A stretch of 64,000 nt of DNA. Source: Nocardia speluncae NBRC 108251 (GTDB taxonomy: Bacteria > Actinomycetota > Actinomycetes > Mycobacteriales > Mycobacteriaceae). A program made the translations under genes and the position numbers. Where the stretch lies: positions 88,437 through 152,436 of the forward strand of contig NZ_BDBZ01000019.1 in NCBI RefSeq assembly GCF_001613245.1, read 5' to 3'. The notes under the pieces were generated by a model. That model did no database searches. It was given only the letters and a program-made list of their open reading frames with translations, and was not told the origin of the DNA. Below, piece after piece: positions 1 to 8,093 of the stretch (positions are counted from its first letter, which is position 1; the number at the start of each line of letters is the position of its first letter).

Positions 1-843
1 GTCCCAGTCGACAAAGATCTGCCCGGCATACCGCGCGCCGAACCCGGTAACGGTTCCGGTAGCGCCGAGGTCGAGAGGGGCCGGGTCGCCGGGTAGCAGA
101 CCGGTGATGCGGACCCGATCTCCGACACGGGGGGTGCGCGTCGGTGGATTCTCGTACTCGGGCGCCCCGGGCCGGTGTGTCGGGTCGTGGCCTGTTTCGC
201 GCCGGTGGATCCTGTATTCGTCGGTGGCCAGGAACGTGAACGGGTAGCGGCGGGTGCTCGGGTTCCCATCCCAGAGGGTGATCGGATGCTGGGCGGGGAC
301 ATCGCACCACCAGGTGCCGTCGTCGAAGGCGATATCGAGGTGGTCTTCACGCCCGGTCACCGCGTGTACCCGTTTGCCATGATCGAGTCGCTGCCCCGCG
401 CGCAGCGTGTGTGCCGCAACGATGCCCGGTGGCTGGGTTGCCGATGTCATGGCTGCTGTGAGGTCGAGGCGGAAGAGACCGGGTTCGTGCGGTCGCGAAC
501 CAGTGAGGGCGGTGTCGGCGGTGGCGCGGATATCGCTGGCGTAGAAGGTGATATCAAGAGTGAGGTCGTGATCGTCGATCGGGTTGCCGTGACGGTCGCG
601 GAGCCCCGAGACGCTGAGTCCGCCGTAGGGCTCCCAGTCCAGAAGCACAGTAGCGATGGCAGGGTTGCGGGCGCCGACCTCGGCGGCGATCAGTTCCAGG
701 ACGCTCTCGGTGATGCGCTGTTCGCGTACCGGTCCGAACGGCAGCGCGAACGCGGTGGTCAGCCGGACCCGCGCCGCGTCGGCGGCGCGACATACGGACT
801 GGGCTGTGGTGATGGTGGCTGGCGTGGGGTCGGGGTGGTTCAT
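1..843 (-). CDS. Plasmid/ICE-type protein with C-terminal DUF4314-like domain (3' end outside window)
   Basis: The frame is open for 281 codons from an ATG at 843 to the window edge, with a GGAG ribosome binding site just upstream, so only the C-terminal end is missing. The first ~200 residues match no family I can name. They are neutral to acidic, without a signal peptide or membrane segment. Residues ~240-281 (VGDRVRIT.., then GTVTGFG.., ending IFVDWD) resemble the small DUF4314 barrel found in actinobacterial plasmid and phage proteins. It is the last visible gene of a leftward operon that starts with a MoxR ATPase at 4484. The function is unknown; the family call rests on the short C-terminal match. 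Confidence 0.7.
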   Translation of the reverse strand, partial: MNHPDPTPATITTAQSVCRAADAARVRLTTAFALPFGPVREQRITESVLELIAAEVGARNPAIATVLLDWEPYGGLSVSGLRDRHGNPIDDHDLTLDITFYASDIRATADTALTGSRPHEPGLFRLDLTAAMTSATQPPGIVAAHTLRAGQRLDHGKRVHAVTGREDHLDIAFDDGTWWCDVPAQHPITLWDGNPSTRRYPFTFLATDEYRIHRRETGHDPTHRPGAPEYENPPTRTPRVGDRVRITGLLPGDPAPLDLGATGTVTGFGARYAGQIFVDWD

Positions 844-936
844 TGTTCTGTCTCTCCTTCGGATGTGGTGGTGACCACCAGGGGCTCGGTATCGGGCAGG
901 GCCGGTGTCCGATACCGGGGCCGGGCGCTGGTGGTG

Positions 937-1458
937 TCAGGGGTGGGCGTCGCCCCACAGGGCGGGCAGCCGCCCGCCGGTGGACAGGTGGGCGTCGAGG
1001 GCGGCCATGGTGTCGGCGGCCTCGGCGCTCAGCGCTTCGAGCTGGTCGTGGTGGTCGGCGCACGCACTGGGGTCCTCGGTCCCGTCCGGGCGGGTGGTGT
1101 AGGTGTTGCGCTCTTCGTGGATGCGGTACTGGAGGTCGCGGAACCGGGCGAGTGCCTGGTCCGGGTCCACCGCCGCCGGGGTGACCGGCAGGAGTCGGGC
1201 GTCGATGGCGGGGATGTGACCGGCGGCAGTGGCATCGGCGCGTAGGTCGGTGAGCTCGGTGAATGCGGAGTCCACGTCACGGGCGCCGAACTCCATCGGT
1301 TCGCTGGTGTCGGGTAGGTCGCCGTCGCGCAGGGCGGCGGCCATGGCCCCCAACCGGCGGGCGAGATCGGCGGCGCGGTCGGCGGTCTCGTATTGCTGCC
1401 GGTGCAGCAGTTCGGTGGTGTGGTCGGTGTCCAGGTTTTCGCGGGTGTTGCTGGTCAT
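937..1458 (-). CDS. Small acidic hypothetical protein of the MoxR/VWA operon
   Basis: This is a 173-residue protein. The frame extends further upstream, but the ATG at 1458 is preceded by a CAGGAG ribosome binding site and fits the gap after the VWA gene. It is rich in Asp, Glu and Ala, predicted mostly helical (heptad-like stretches around residues 20-60 and 110-160), and has no signal peptide or membrane segment. I do not recognise the family. Its place between the VWA gene and the DUF4314-like gene, on the same strand with short gaps, suggests a partner of that system. The function cannot be inferred further. Confidence 0.7.
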   Translation of the reverse strand: MTSNTRENLDTDHTTELLHRQQYETADRAADLARRLGAMAAALRDGDLPDTSEPMEFGARDVDSAFTELTDLRADATAAGHIPAIDARLLPVTPAAVDPDQALARFRDLQYRIHEERNTYTTRPDGTEDPSACADHHDQLEALSAEAADTMAALDAHLSTGGRLPALWGDAHP

Positions 1459-1559
1459 GCTGTTGCTCCTGGGTGCCGTTCGTTGGCTGCGGGGTTCGGT
1501 CTGGCGGGTAGTTGCTGCCCCGGGGGCGCGGGGTGCCGCGCCCCCGGGGCGGTGTGGGG

Positions 1560-3260
1560 TCAGGCGGTCCTGACGGCGGCGGTGGCGGCGCGTCCGATGG
1601 CCTGGGCGGTGGTGGCGGGGTTGCTGATCAGGTGCACGGTCGCCCCGTCCAGGGGGTTGGGTGCGCGGCCGGTGTCGGGTGCCAGCCACAGGACCGCGCA
1701 TCCGGCGGCGTGCAATCGGTTGAGGTGTTTCTGGGCGTGGTCGCGGTTGGTGCCGGTGTAGTAGCCGTCGGAGATGATCACCAGCAGGCGCGTGTTCTGC
1801 GGCCGTGACAGTTCGAGGGCGCCGTCGAGGGTCTCGATTGCCTGGTCGATGGCGTGCAGGTAGTCGGGACAGGAGAACTGGGTGACCCGCGCGGGGGCGG
1901 TGCCGGGGTAGGTGATCGGTTTCACCGAGGCCCCGAAGGTGACAGTGGCGGTCGCGGCGGGCATGGTGGCCAGTTCGGCGGCGCGGGCGATGATCCACGC
2001 GGCCGAGGCCACCGGCCCGGCGAAGTCATCCATGGACCCGGATACGTCGCAGGCAATCCCGACCCGCAGCGGCGGCACCGGCACCGATTTGCGGGTCGTG
2101 CGGGTGAACGGTTCGGCCGTCGGGATGGCCCCGGCCGCACGTTGAGCTTCCCGGGCCAGCGCGCCGCGCATCCGCAACCGGCCCGGTGGCAGCGCCGAGG
2201 TGGTTTTCACGATGGCGCGCTCCCGGCGGGCCGCCGTGTTCAACGCGCGTGCCAACACGCGGGCGGCGGCGTGTTCGTCGGCCTGCGGGGCGCGGCTTTT
2301 GCGGGAACTGGCCGTGCGGCCCAACCCGCTACCGTCACCGAAAACGGCCCGCGCCTGGGCCGCCGCGTGACGTGCAACGCGTTCGGCCTCCCGCTCGGCG
2401 GTGGCGGCGGCGTCGGCCGGATCGACCGGAACCGGCTGTGCGGCCACCGCAGCCGCCACGTTGGCGACCGTAGCGCCGACAGCGGCCGACAACACCGAGT
2501 TCGGGGCCGGGTCGGCGTGCGGGTCCGGCCCCACAATGTCGAGCCACCGATGCCCGAGTTCCATCATCGTCGCCGTGTCGTCGTCGGCGACGGTGTGGGC
2601 CTGCCGCCAAATAGCGCGCAGTTGGTCGAGGGTGTCGGTGCCGAGAATGGACTCGATCACCTGCGCAACCGGCGCGGTTTCGGCCGGTTCGAGGATGCCG
2701 CCGTCCACCCGTCCGAGGATCAGGGCGGCATTGTGGGCAGCCGAGTACGGGGTCGGGGGAATCGCTGTAGCGGCATCGGTGCCTCCGTTGTCACCGATCA
2801 CGATCTCGGTCGCGCTGGCGCGCAACCAGTGCCGATCATCGGGGCGGCGCCGAATTTGGGCGGCCTCGATCCGGGACTCCTCCAGCAGCATGGCGGCCTC
2901 GACCACGGCGGGGTTCGCCACGGTAGGGGGTTCCCACCGTGAGTGTTGGGCGTGGGCGCATTCGTGCACGAACGCACCCCACGTGGCGGCGTAGCGGGCG
3001 CGGTCGCTGGTGCGGTCCGGCCGCACGGTGGCCGGGTCGATGCCGAGGAGGGTGCCGTCGAGTTCGATCGCGGCCCGGTGCGGCATGAACACCGCCGGGT
3101 GCCCGTGCGCCGCGCCGGGGGCGATGGTGACGACGAGGTCGTCACGGTCGGCGATCGGCGGGGCCTCCTCGGTCAGTGCGGCGGACAGGGCATCCCAACC
3201 GTCCAGGGTTGGGGCCGGGGTGGGTGTGGTGGTGGGGTCGGTGATCAGGTGGCCGGTCAT
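1560..3260 (-). CDS. VWA-domain protein with N-terminal HExxH metallopeptidase-like motif
   Basis: This is a 566-residue protein. The N-terminal part carries H99-E100-C-A-H103, a zincin-type HExxH motif with further histidine at 106. The C-terminal part is a von Willebrand factor A domain with a MIDAS motif D405-x-S407-x-S409 (CDVSGS). This layout resembles the putative metallopeptidase/VWA-like (DUF2201-type) proteins that work with MoxR AAA ATPases. The partner ATPase lies directly upstream (3303-4484). A GGAAGGAA site precedes the ATG. MoxR-VWA pairs usually act as chaperones for metal insertion or complex assembly; the target here is unknown. The MIDAS and HExxH residues are seen directly; peptidase activity is inference. 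Confidence 0.85.
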   Translation of the reverse strand: MTGHLITDPTTTPTPAPTLDGWDALSAALTEEAPPIADRDDLVVTIAPGAAHGHPAVFMPHRAAIELDGTLLGIDPATVRPDRTSDRARYAATWGAFVHECAHAQHSRWEPPTVANPAVVEAAMLLEESRIEAAQIRRRPDDRHWLRASATEIVIGDNGGTDAATAIPPTPYSAAHNAALILGRVDGGILEPAETAPVAQVIESILGTDTLDQLRAIWRQAHTVADDDTATMMELGHRWLDIVGPDPHADPAPNSVLSAAVGATVANVAAAVAAQPVPVDPADAAATAEREAERVARHAAAQARAVFGDGSGLGRTASSRKSRAPQADEHAAARVLARALNTAARRERAIVKTTSALPPGRLRMRGALAREAQRAAGAIPTAEPFTRTTRKSVPVPPLRVGIACDVSGSMDDFAGPVASAAWIIARAAELATMPAATATVTFGASVKPITYPGTAPARVTQFSCPDYLHAIDQAIETLDGALELSRPQNTRLLVIISDGYYTGTNRDHAQKHLNRLHAAGCAVLWLAPDTGRAPNPLDGATVHLISNPATTAQAIGRAATAAVRTA

Positions 3261-3302
3261 CGCAGGCGGGTTCCTTCCGGGGTGTAGTCGGGCGGCGGGG
3301 TG

Positions 3303-4484
3303 TTAGATGCGGGGGCCGAGGGCCAGGGGTTCCAGCGGGGTGCCGAACACCGCGCGGACCACACCGGCGACGAAGGGGCGGTCGTCCTCGGGGGCGGAGC
3401 CGATGAGGTTCGCGGCGGCGGTGTTCGTGTCGGTGGCGGTGGCGATTTTCTGGAACGCCAGCAGTTCGCGTAGTTGCGGTGCCCACCCGACCTCGCCCTT
3501 GCCGTGGCGGGCGGCCAGGTTGCGCGCCACTTTCACCGCCCGTTTGTCGACCCCGAGCTGTCCGGCGAGGTCGTAGTCCGAACCGACCTGCACCTGGAAC
3601 GCGAACCGCGAGGCGAGGGCGTCGGAGAGGATGGCGCCGTGCACCCCGGGGTTGTGTCCGGCCACCACGAAGAACCCGGGCTCGGCTTTTACGACCTCGC
3701 CGCCGTGGGCTTTGATCGCGATTTCACGGCGGCCGTCCATGGCCGGGTACACCACCGAGAGCACCGTCGGCGGGATCAGGGTCGCGTCGTCGATGAACAG
3801 CACCCTCCCCGCGCGCATCGCCCGGATCAGCGGGCCGTGCACGAACACGAAGGTGCCGTCGGGGTTTTGGGTGTACTCGCCCACGAAATCGGCGGCCGTG
3901 GTGTCCCCGTCGCCCTGCACGGTCAGCAGGTCACCGTAGGCGGCCTCGATCAACGAGGTTTTGCCCGTTCCGGGTGGGCCGTACAGCAGGACCGGGACCT
4001 CGTAATGGCGCATCGTGCGTAACACATCCACATCGGCGCGCCCGGCCAACTGCCGCACGTGATACCGCTGCCCGTTCGGGCGCGTCACCACCGACCCCGA
4101 CCGCGCCGGTGCCGCCGGTGTGCCGGTCGGTGCGGCCGGGGCTTTACGCGCCCGGCTGGCGGCCGGTTCTGCCGCCGGGGTGGCCGGGGTGGAGGTGGCC
4201 GGTTTCGGGGCGACCGGGGGCGCTCCGGCCGCTGCCTGCGCGGTGGTGGTGTTGGCCTGGTAGCGCAGGGGTTTGCTGCTGGTCCGGTCGGCGTGTCCGG
4301 CGGCGGCCAGCGTTTTCATCGCATTTCCGATGGCACCGGAGGAATGGCCGGTGCGTTTCGCAACCTCCCGGGGTGTGTATTCGGCGGTGGGGTTGTCGGC
4401 GAGAACTTTGGCGACCATGCGGCGCAGTTCACCGTTACCGAGACGGGTACTCGTGGCGGGCGTGGAGGGGGCGGGTGATGCCAT
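3303..4484 (-). CDS. MoxR-like AAA+ ATPase with N-terminal winged-helix-like region
   Basis: This is a 393-residue protein. Residues ~15-75 look like a winged-helix DNA- or protein-binding segment (TPREVAKRTGHSSGAIGNAM), followed by an Ala/Pro-rich linker. The AAA+ core has Walker A GPPGTGKT at 169-176 and Walker B VLFIDDA around 228-234. A sensor-1-like segment (FVVAGHNP) and a C-terminal lid follow. An AAAGGAG site precedes the ATG at 4484. It heads a leftward operon with the VWA/HExxH protein, the usual MoxR partner. The N-terminal winged helix is unusual for chromosomal MoxR proteins and fits a mobile-element version. The ATPase assignment is firm; the substrate is unknown. Confidence 0.9.
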   Translation of the reverse strand: MASPAPSTPATSTRLGNGELRRMVAKVLADNPTAEYTPREVAKRTGHSSGAIGNAMKTLAAAGHADRTSSKPLRYQANTTTAQAAAGAPPVAPKPATSTPATPAAEPAASRARKAPAAPTGTPAAPARSGSVVTRPNGQRYHVRQLAGRADVDVLRTMRHYEVPVLLYGPPGTGKTSLIEAAYGDLLTVQGDGDTTAADFVGEYTQNPDGTFVFVHGPLIRAMRAGRVLFIDDATLIPPTVLSVVYPAMDGRREIAIKAHGGEVVKAEPGFFVVAGHNPGVHGAILSDALASRFAFQVQVGSDYDLAGQLGVDKRAVKVARNLAARHGKGEVGWAPQLRELLAFQKIATATDTNTAAANLIGSAPEDDRPFVAGVVRAVFGTPLEPLALGPRI

Positions 4485-5490
4485 GGTGTCTCCTTTTTGC
4501 GAAATTCCGGTAATGCGCCGCAGCCGTGCATCGTTGCATACGGGTGGCGGGGCGGGTTTTTCGGTTCGATGGTGTGCAATTCCCCGGGGTGCGGGTCGAC
4601 GCTATCTCGACTCGTCTCGGGAATTCAATACGGTTCCACCAGTTTTTTGATGAATTTCGGCAGGTCAGGGCAACAATAATCGGGCAAGGCAAGAACAGGA
4701 TGATCCCGAACCGCACTAAAGTGAATTTCTTCGACCGACGCCGGCCGGCCAGCGTGTGCTTCTATTCACCCGAATTCCGGTACGGAAAAAGTCCCGATCG
4801 ATAAATGCAAGAAAGAAGCAAGAGATCCCGGGACATCCACCGAGACCGCCGGCGGGTTAGCCGCGAGCCCCCGCCTATCACGTGTTCTTACTGCCCCTAC
4901 GGGGGTAATCCGGGTGAGGCAACAGCCACAAACATCGACCTCTACCTGCAGGTTTACCGCGCGCGAGGGGGTCAGTTTGACTGAGCCCCCGATTGACCCC
5001 CTGACTGAGCCCCCGATTGACCCACCAAACGACCCCACTGGCGCAGCCGCCGTCAGACACGCGTTCCGACCGCCGCCACACTATCCTTTGCCGCAGTGAG
5101 CGCGCCGAAACGCTTACCGTTCGAGGAAAAACTCGGCGCGATAATTCAACGTCAGATTCCCGGGAATGCAATTCATCATATTCACATTCTTACCCAATCG
5201 GAGCGGTCCGCACACGATTAAGACAGGAGAAATATAAAGCGCTACAGGAAATGGTAGATTTGCATCGCCACGTTTTCAATCCCTCGAAAATTTCCAACGG
5301 GACCAGTCTGCGTCGAATGATTAATATTGGATCTCACCACTCGTCTCCGGCGCGATGAGCTCTCGACTCCAGTAACTCCTCCAGGGTTGCGTTCGAGCTC
5401 GGACGATGAGAGGAAAGACTCGCCGCGGAGGGATGGCGCACTGTTCTGGATACGGAAAGCATTGGCGTGCGTATGAAGATGTTCATCGGT
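4485..5490. other. Gene-poor, AT-richer 1-kb spacer between two leftward operons
   Basis: No convincing long gene lies here, although base composition is clearly more AT-rich than in the flanking genes. It must hold the promoter for the MoxR operon near 4500-4700. It also contains the 22-bp direct repeat at 4978-5023 and a 41-codon GTG-started frame at 5096-5221 (reads SAPKRLPFEEKLGAIIQ..) with no good ribosome binding site. A G/C palindrome-like stretch GCCCCTACGGGGG sits near 4893-4905. The combination of low GC, repeats and operon boundary could suit a replication, partition or transfer site, but I see no diagnostic motif. Confidence 0.5.
4978..5023. repeat. Tandem 22-bp direct repeat, period 24 bp
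   Basis: Two identical copies of a 22-bp unit that starts TGACTGAGC and ends GATTGACCC occupy 4978-4999 and 5002-5023, separated by two bases. Partial further units (TTGACCC, CGACCCC) flank them. The repeat lies in the AT-richer spacer, not in a gene. Short iterated units of this size are typical of iteron or partition sites, but two copies are too few to assign a role. Confidence 0.75.
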
Positions 5491-7260
5491 TCAGTGTGGA
5501 GCTTTGCGCCGGAGGTTTTCGGCGAGCTGCCGGGTTTGCTGTGTTGGTTGTTCTCCGATTTCAGAGAGTTTCTGCGCTAATAGATTCATGGTGCCTTCGA
5601 TGGCGCTGTGTTCGCCGAGGCGGGCGTGCAGGCGCAGGATGTCGCGCCACAGCAGCTCGTTGAGCGGGTCGTGTTCCAGTGCGGTTTCGAGCAGGTGCAG
5701 CGCGTGGCGTGGATCGTGGTCGACGGCAGCGGCGGCCAGGAACCCGACAGCGGTGATGGTGTCGCGGCGGGCCGCCTCCCGAACAGGGGCCACCCACGCC
5801 GCGGTCAGATCGGTCGCAAGGACTCCGCGGGATGCGGTGTCAACAATGTGGCGGCAGGCGGTGTGGCGGTCGGTGTCGGTGCCTGCGTGGCGGCGCTGTC
5901 GCACAGCATCGGCGAAGCGCCAGTAGTCGGTGGCGATGACCGTCGGGTCGAGCTGGTAGCGCAGCGGGTCGCCGATCACGGCCCGCGACACTGAGCCCTC
6001 GGTGGCGGCGCCGAGCGCGGCTGTGAGCCTGGCGAGGGCGGTGTTGACGACGTTGGCCGGTCGGCGGGGGGACTGCTCGCCCCACAGGTCGGCGACCAGG
6101 GCCTCCCGGGTCAGACCTTCGGGGTGCAGTGCCAGTAGGGCCAGCAGTTCGCGTCCGCGGGGTGTCAGGCGTGCGGTGATATCGACCGCGCCGGTCTCGG
6201 TGTGCCAGCGCACCCGTAGAGGCCCGAATACCTCGACCGTCACCGGCGGTGCCGCCATGCCGGGTTCGTTGGTCGATGGGGCCTCGACCATGGCCTCGCT
6301 GATCTTGCTCTGAGCTGACAGGGTCGCGGGCTCGGCCGGCGGCGGTCGGGTAGCGGCGACCTCCAACCCGTAGTCGTGTTCGGGACGCGACGCCGACCGG
6401 GGTGATTCTTCGGCCCGGTGATAGTCGTTGAGTGGCAGGTGCAGCGGATATACCCGCGGACCACCCGATCTGGGCCCCGGCACGCGACGTCCGAATCGTG
6501 CCGGGAACCCCCGCCACCGCCTCAACGCTGAGGTAGCTGTGGAGGTCGACGGTATCGGGCGCAGTCGCGTGTCGAGCGCGGCAGCGACTCCTGTAGCGGC
6601 TGCGGTAAGACTGTTACGCTCCTGCCAGCCCGGCGGGTCACCGGCGAGGACCGACGAAGCACCTCGGCGGTCCAGCGGGAGCTGGCCGAGCACCGGAATG
6701 CCGAGGGCGTCGGTGAACCCGTCGGTGTCCGGTGAACCGATCAGCAGGACCGCACCCCGCCGGCATCTGGTGCCGCGGATCCGCTGGCCGGCGGACGCTG
6801 GGTCGGCGAGGTCACCTCGGACAACCGCGAGGACCGCGTCCGCGCCGGCGATAATCGGTGCCGAGGGTGAGGTCGGATCGAGGGCGCCGCAGTCGGCGAT
6901 CACCACAAGATCGGCAAGCCCACGCCCCGTCGGCGGGGGTATCGCAGGGGCCGGGGCTGCCAGTATGGCCGCCGCCGCGACAGGGTCGTCGGGTGCGGCG
7001 AGGAACGGTACCCGCCCCAGAAGTTGAACGTGGTCCCACAGTCGCCCGGTGATCCGGGAGCCCCGCGATGCAGTGGCGGCCTCGGCGAGGCTTACCAAGC
7101 CACGATGCGGGTCGCCGCCGGCGAGGTGGGCGAGACTGCCGCCGGCGGGATCGGCCTCCACCACTACCGCGGTTTGCGGTCCGGGCCAGGCATCTGCGAG
7201 GGCAACCGCAGTGGTGGTCACCCCCGTACGCGATGTGAGTCCGGTGAGAGCGATCAGCAC
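5491..7260 (-). CDS. ParA/MinD-like domain fused to SARP-type BTAD regulator
   Basis: This is a 589-residue fusion. The start is taken as the GTG at 7260, 8 nt after an AAGGAGG site; the frame extends 16 codons further. Residues ~1-210 resemble a ParA/MinD ATPase (TSRTGVTTT loop at 9-16, then VVEADPAGGS and VVIADCG). The loop lacks the Walker lysine (GVT in place of GKT), so ATP binding may be altered. A Pro-rich linker leads to an OmpR-like winged helix (FGPLRVRW.., RELLALLALHPEGLTREALVADLW, ~345-430) and a BTAD helical repeat domain to the end. Such fusions are characteristic of actinobacterial plasmids and integrative elements, probably as regulators of transfer genes. Confidence 0.85.
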   Translation of the reverse strand: MLIALTGLTSRTGVTTTAVALADAWPGPQTAVVVEADPAGGSLAHLAGGDPHRGLVSLAEAATASRGSRITGRLWDHVQLLGRVPFLAAPDDPVAAAAILAAPAPAIPPPTGRGLADLVVIADCGALDPTSPSAPIIAGADAVLAVVRGDLADPASAGQRIRGTRCRRGAVLLIGSPDTDGFTDALGIPVLGQLPLDRRGASSVLAGDPPGWQERNSLTAAATGVAAALDTRLRPIPSTSTATSALRRWRGFPARFGRRVPGPRSGGPRVYPLHLPLNDYHRAEESPRSASRPEHDYGLEVAATRPPPAEPATLSAQSKISEAMVEAPSTNEPGMAAPPVTVEVFGPLRVRWHTETGAVDITARLTPRGRELLALLALHPEGLTREALVADLWGEQSPRRPANVVNTALARLTAALGAATEGSVSRAVIGDPLRYQLDPTVIATDYWRFADAVRQRRHAGTDTDRHTACRHIVDTASRGVLATDLTAAWVAPVREAARRDTITAVGFLAAAAVDHDPRHALHLLETALEHDPLNELLWRDILRLHARLGEHSAIEGTMNLLAQKLSEIGEQPTQQTRQLAENLRRKAPH

Positions 7261-7344
7261 CGTCACCGCCTCCTTACTGTGAAATGGGTCGGGAACCATC
7301 CCGAGCAACAGTTGCCCTATGGGTAGTGGAACGAAGAGTGCGGG

Positions 7345-8073
7345 CTATTCGGACGCGATGGCGGTGATCACCGAATGCCCGTCGTGGTGGGCAGTGGAGA
7401 TCCGTTGCCGCCACACCCGCGGCGGGGTATCCGGTCGAGTTTCGGTGATCTGCACCGCGTATAGGCCCGGGGTCAACGGTTCGATACGGGTGCAATAGGC
7501 CGTCACCGGTGGCGCCGAGTCGATCCCGGCCTGGATGGTGGCGGCATCGGAGACCGCGGCCTCGGTCGCGACGACGTCTCGGGCCATGAGCCCATCGCGG
7601 GCGTGATAGTAGGCGGCCTCGAACACCGCGATAGCCTGTGCGCCGGTCGCCGCCCGCCGCGGACGCGGACCTGAGACGACGGTCGCGGCTTCGAGCGTGC
7701 CCGGACCGCACGCGGCAGCGCTGCTCCCGGTGACTGTGGGTGACCGGTCGCGACCATCTCCCGGCCAGGGCGGAGGTGCCGCGGTGATGCTCATCGGCGG
7801 GTCCACCGCAGAGTCGGCATGGTCGGTTCCGGCAAGGGCCGTGGTCAATGCCATCGCCGTGGCGGTCAGCGCCGCCACCAGCGCGCCACCCGAGACCGCC
7901 CGGATCGTGACGGGCGCGTGGGCACGGCGCTGGGGCCTCGGCCACCGCTCCTCGGCCTCCGGGTTCGGTGATTCGGAGGATTCGGCCAGCCACTGAGCCA
8001 GCGCAGTGGCGGCCGGTGCGTCGAGCACAATCTGGCGGTCATCGCCGGATCGACGGTGTTCGTAGGTTGCCAT
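7345..8073 (-). CDS. Single-pass membrane protein of the mobile-element operon
   Basis: This is a 242-residue protein starting at an ATG at 8073 with GGAGGTG upstream. About 55 cytoplasmic residues precede one membrane segment (~59-82, SGGALVAALTATAMALTTALAG). An exported domain of ~160 residues follows, with two cysteines (ACGPG and YCTRI) that could form a disulfide. The soluble domain has a helical core (AIAVFEAAYYHARDGLMA) and a C-terminal sheet (YAVQITETRPDT..WRQRIS). This resembles the accessory, TcpC-like exported domains encoded beside conjugation genes in Actinobacteria. I cannot name the family with certainty. It lies between the ParA/BTAD regulator and the Pro-rich envelope protein. 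Confidence 0.7.
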   Translation of the reverse strand: MATYEHRRSGDDRQIVLDAPAATALAQWLAESSESPNPEAEERWPRPQRRAHAPVTIRAVSGGALVAALTATAMALTTALAGTDHADSAVDPPMSITAAPPPWPGDGRDRSPTVTGSSAAACGPGTLEAATVVSGPRPRRAATGAQAIAVFEAAYYHARDGLMARDVVATEAAVSDAATIQAGIDSAPPVTAYCTRIEPLTPGLYAVQITETRPDTPPRVWRQRISTAHHDGHSVITAIASE

Positions 8074-8093
8074 GATCGCTGCACCTCCACCGG

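Noticed and set aside
1854..2942. A 362-codon plus-strand open frame opposite the VWA gene, and similar long antisense frames (for example 26563-27717 opposite copA and 48180-50171 opposite the SPC-type ATPase).
   Set aside because: They are mirror frames of well-supported genes in high-GC DNA, lack ribosome binding sites and encode Arg/Gly/Ser-biased sequence without domains.
4890..4907. A possible eighth CsoR-type site (CTGCCCCTACGGGGGTAA).
   Set aside because: The outer ATA/TAT bases are missing and no metal gene is near; the G/C core alone is weak evidence.
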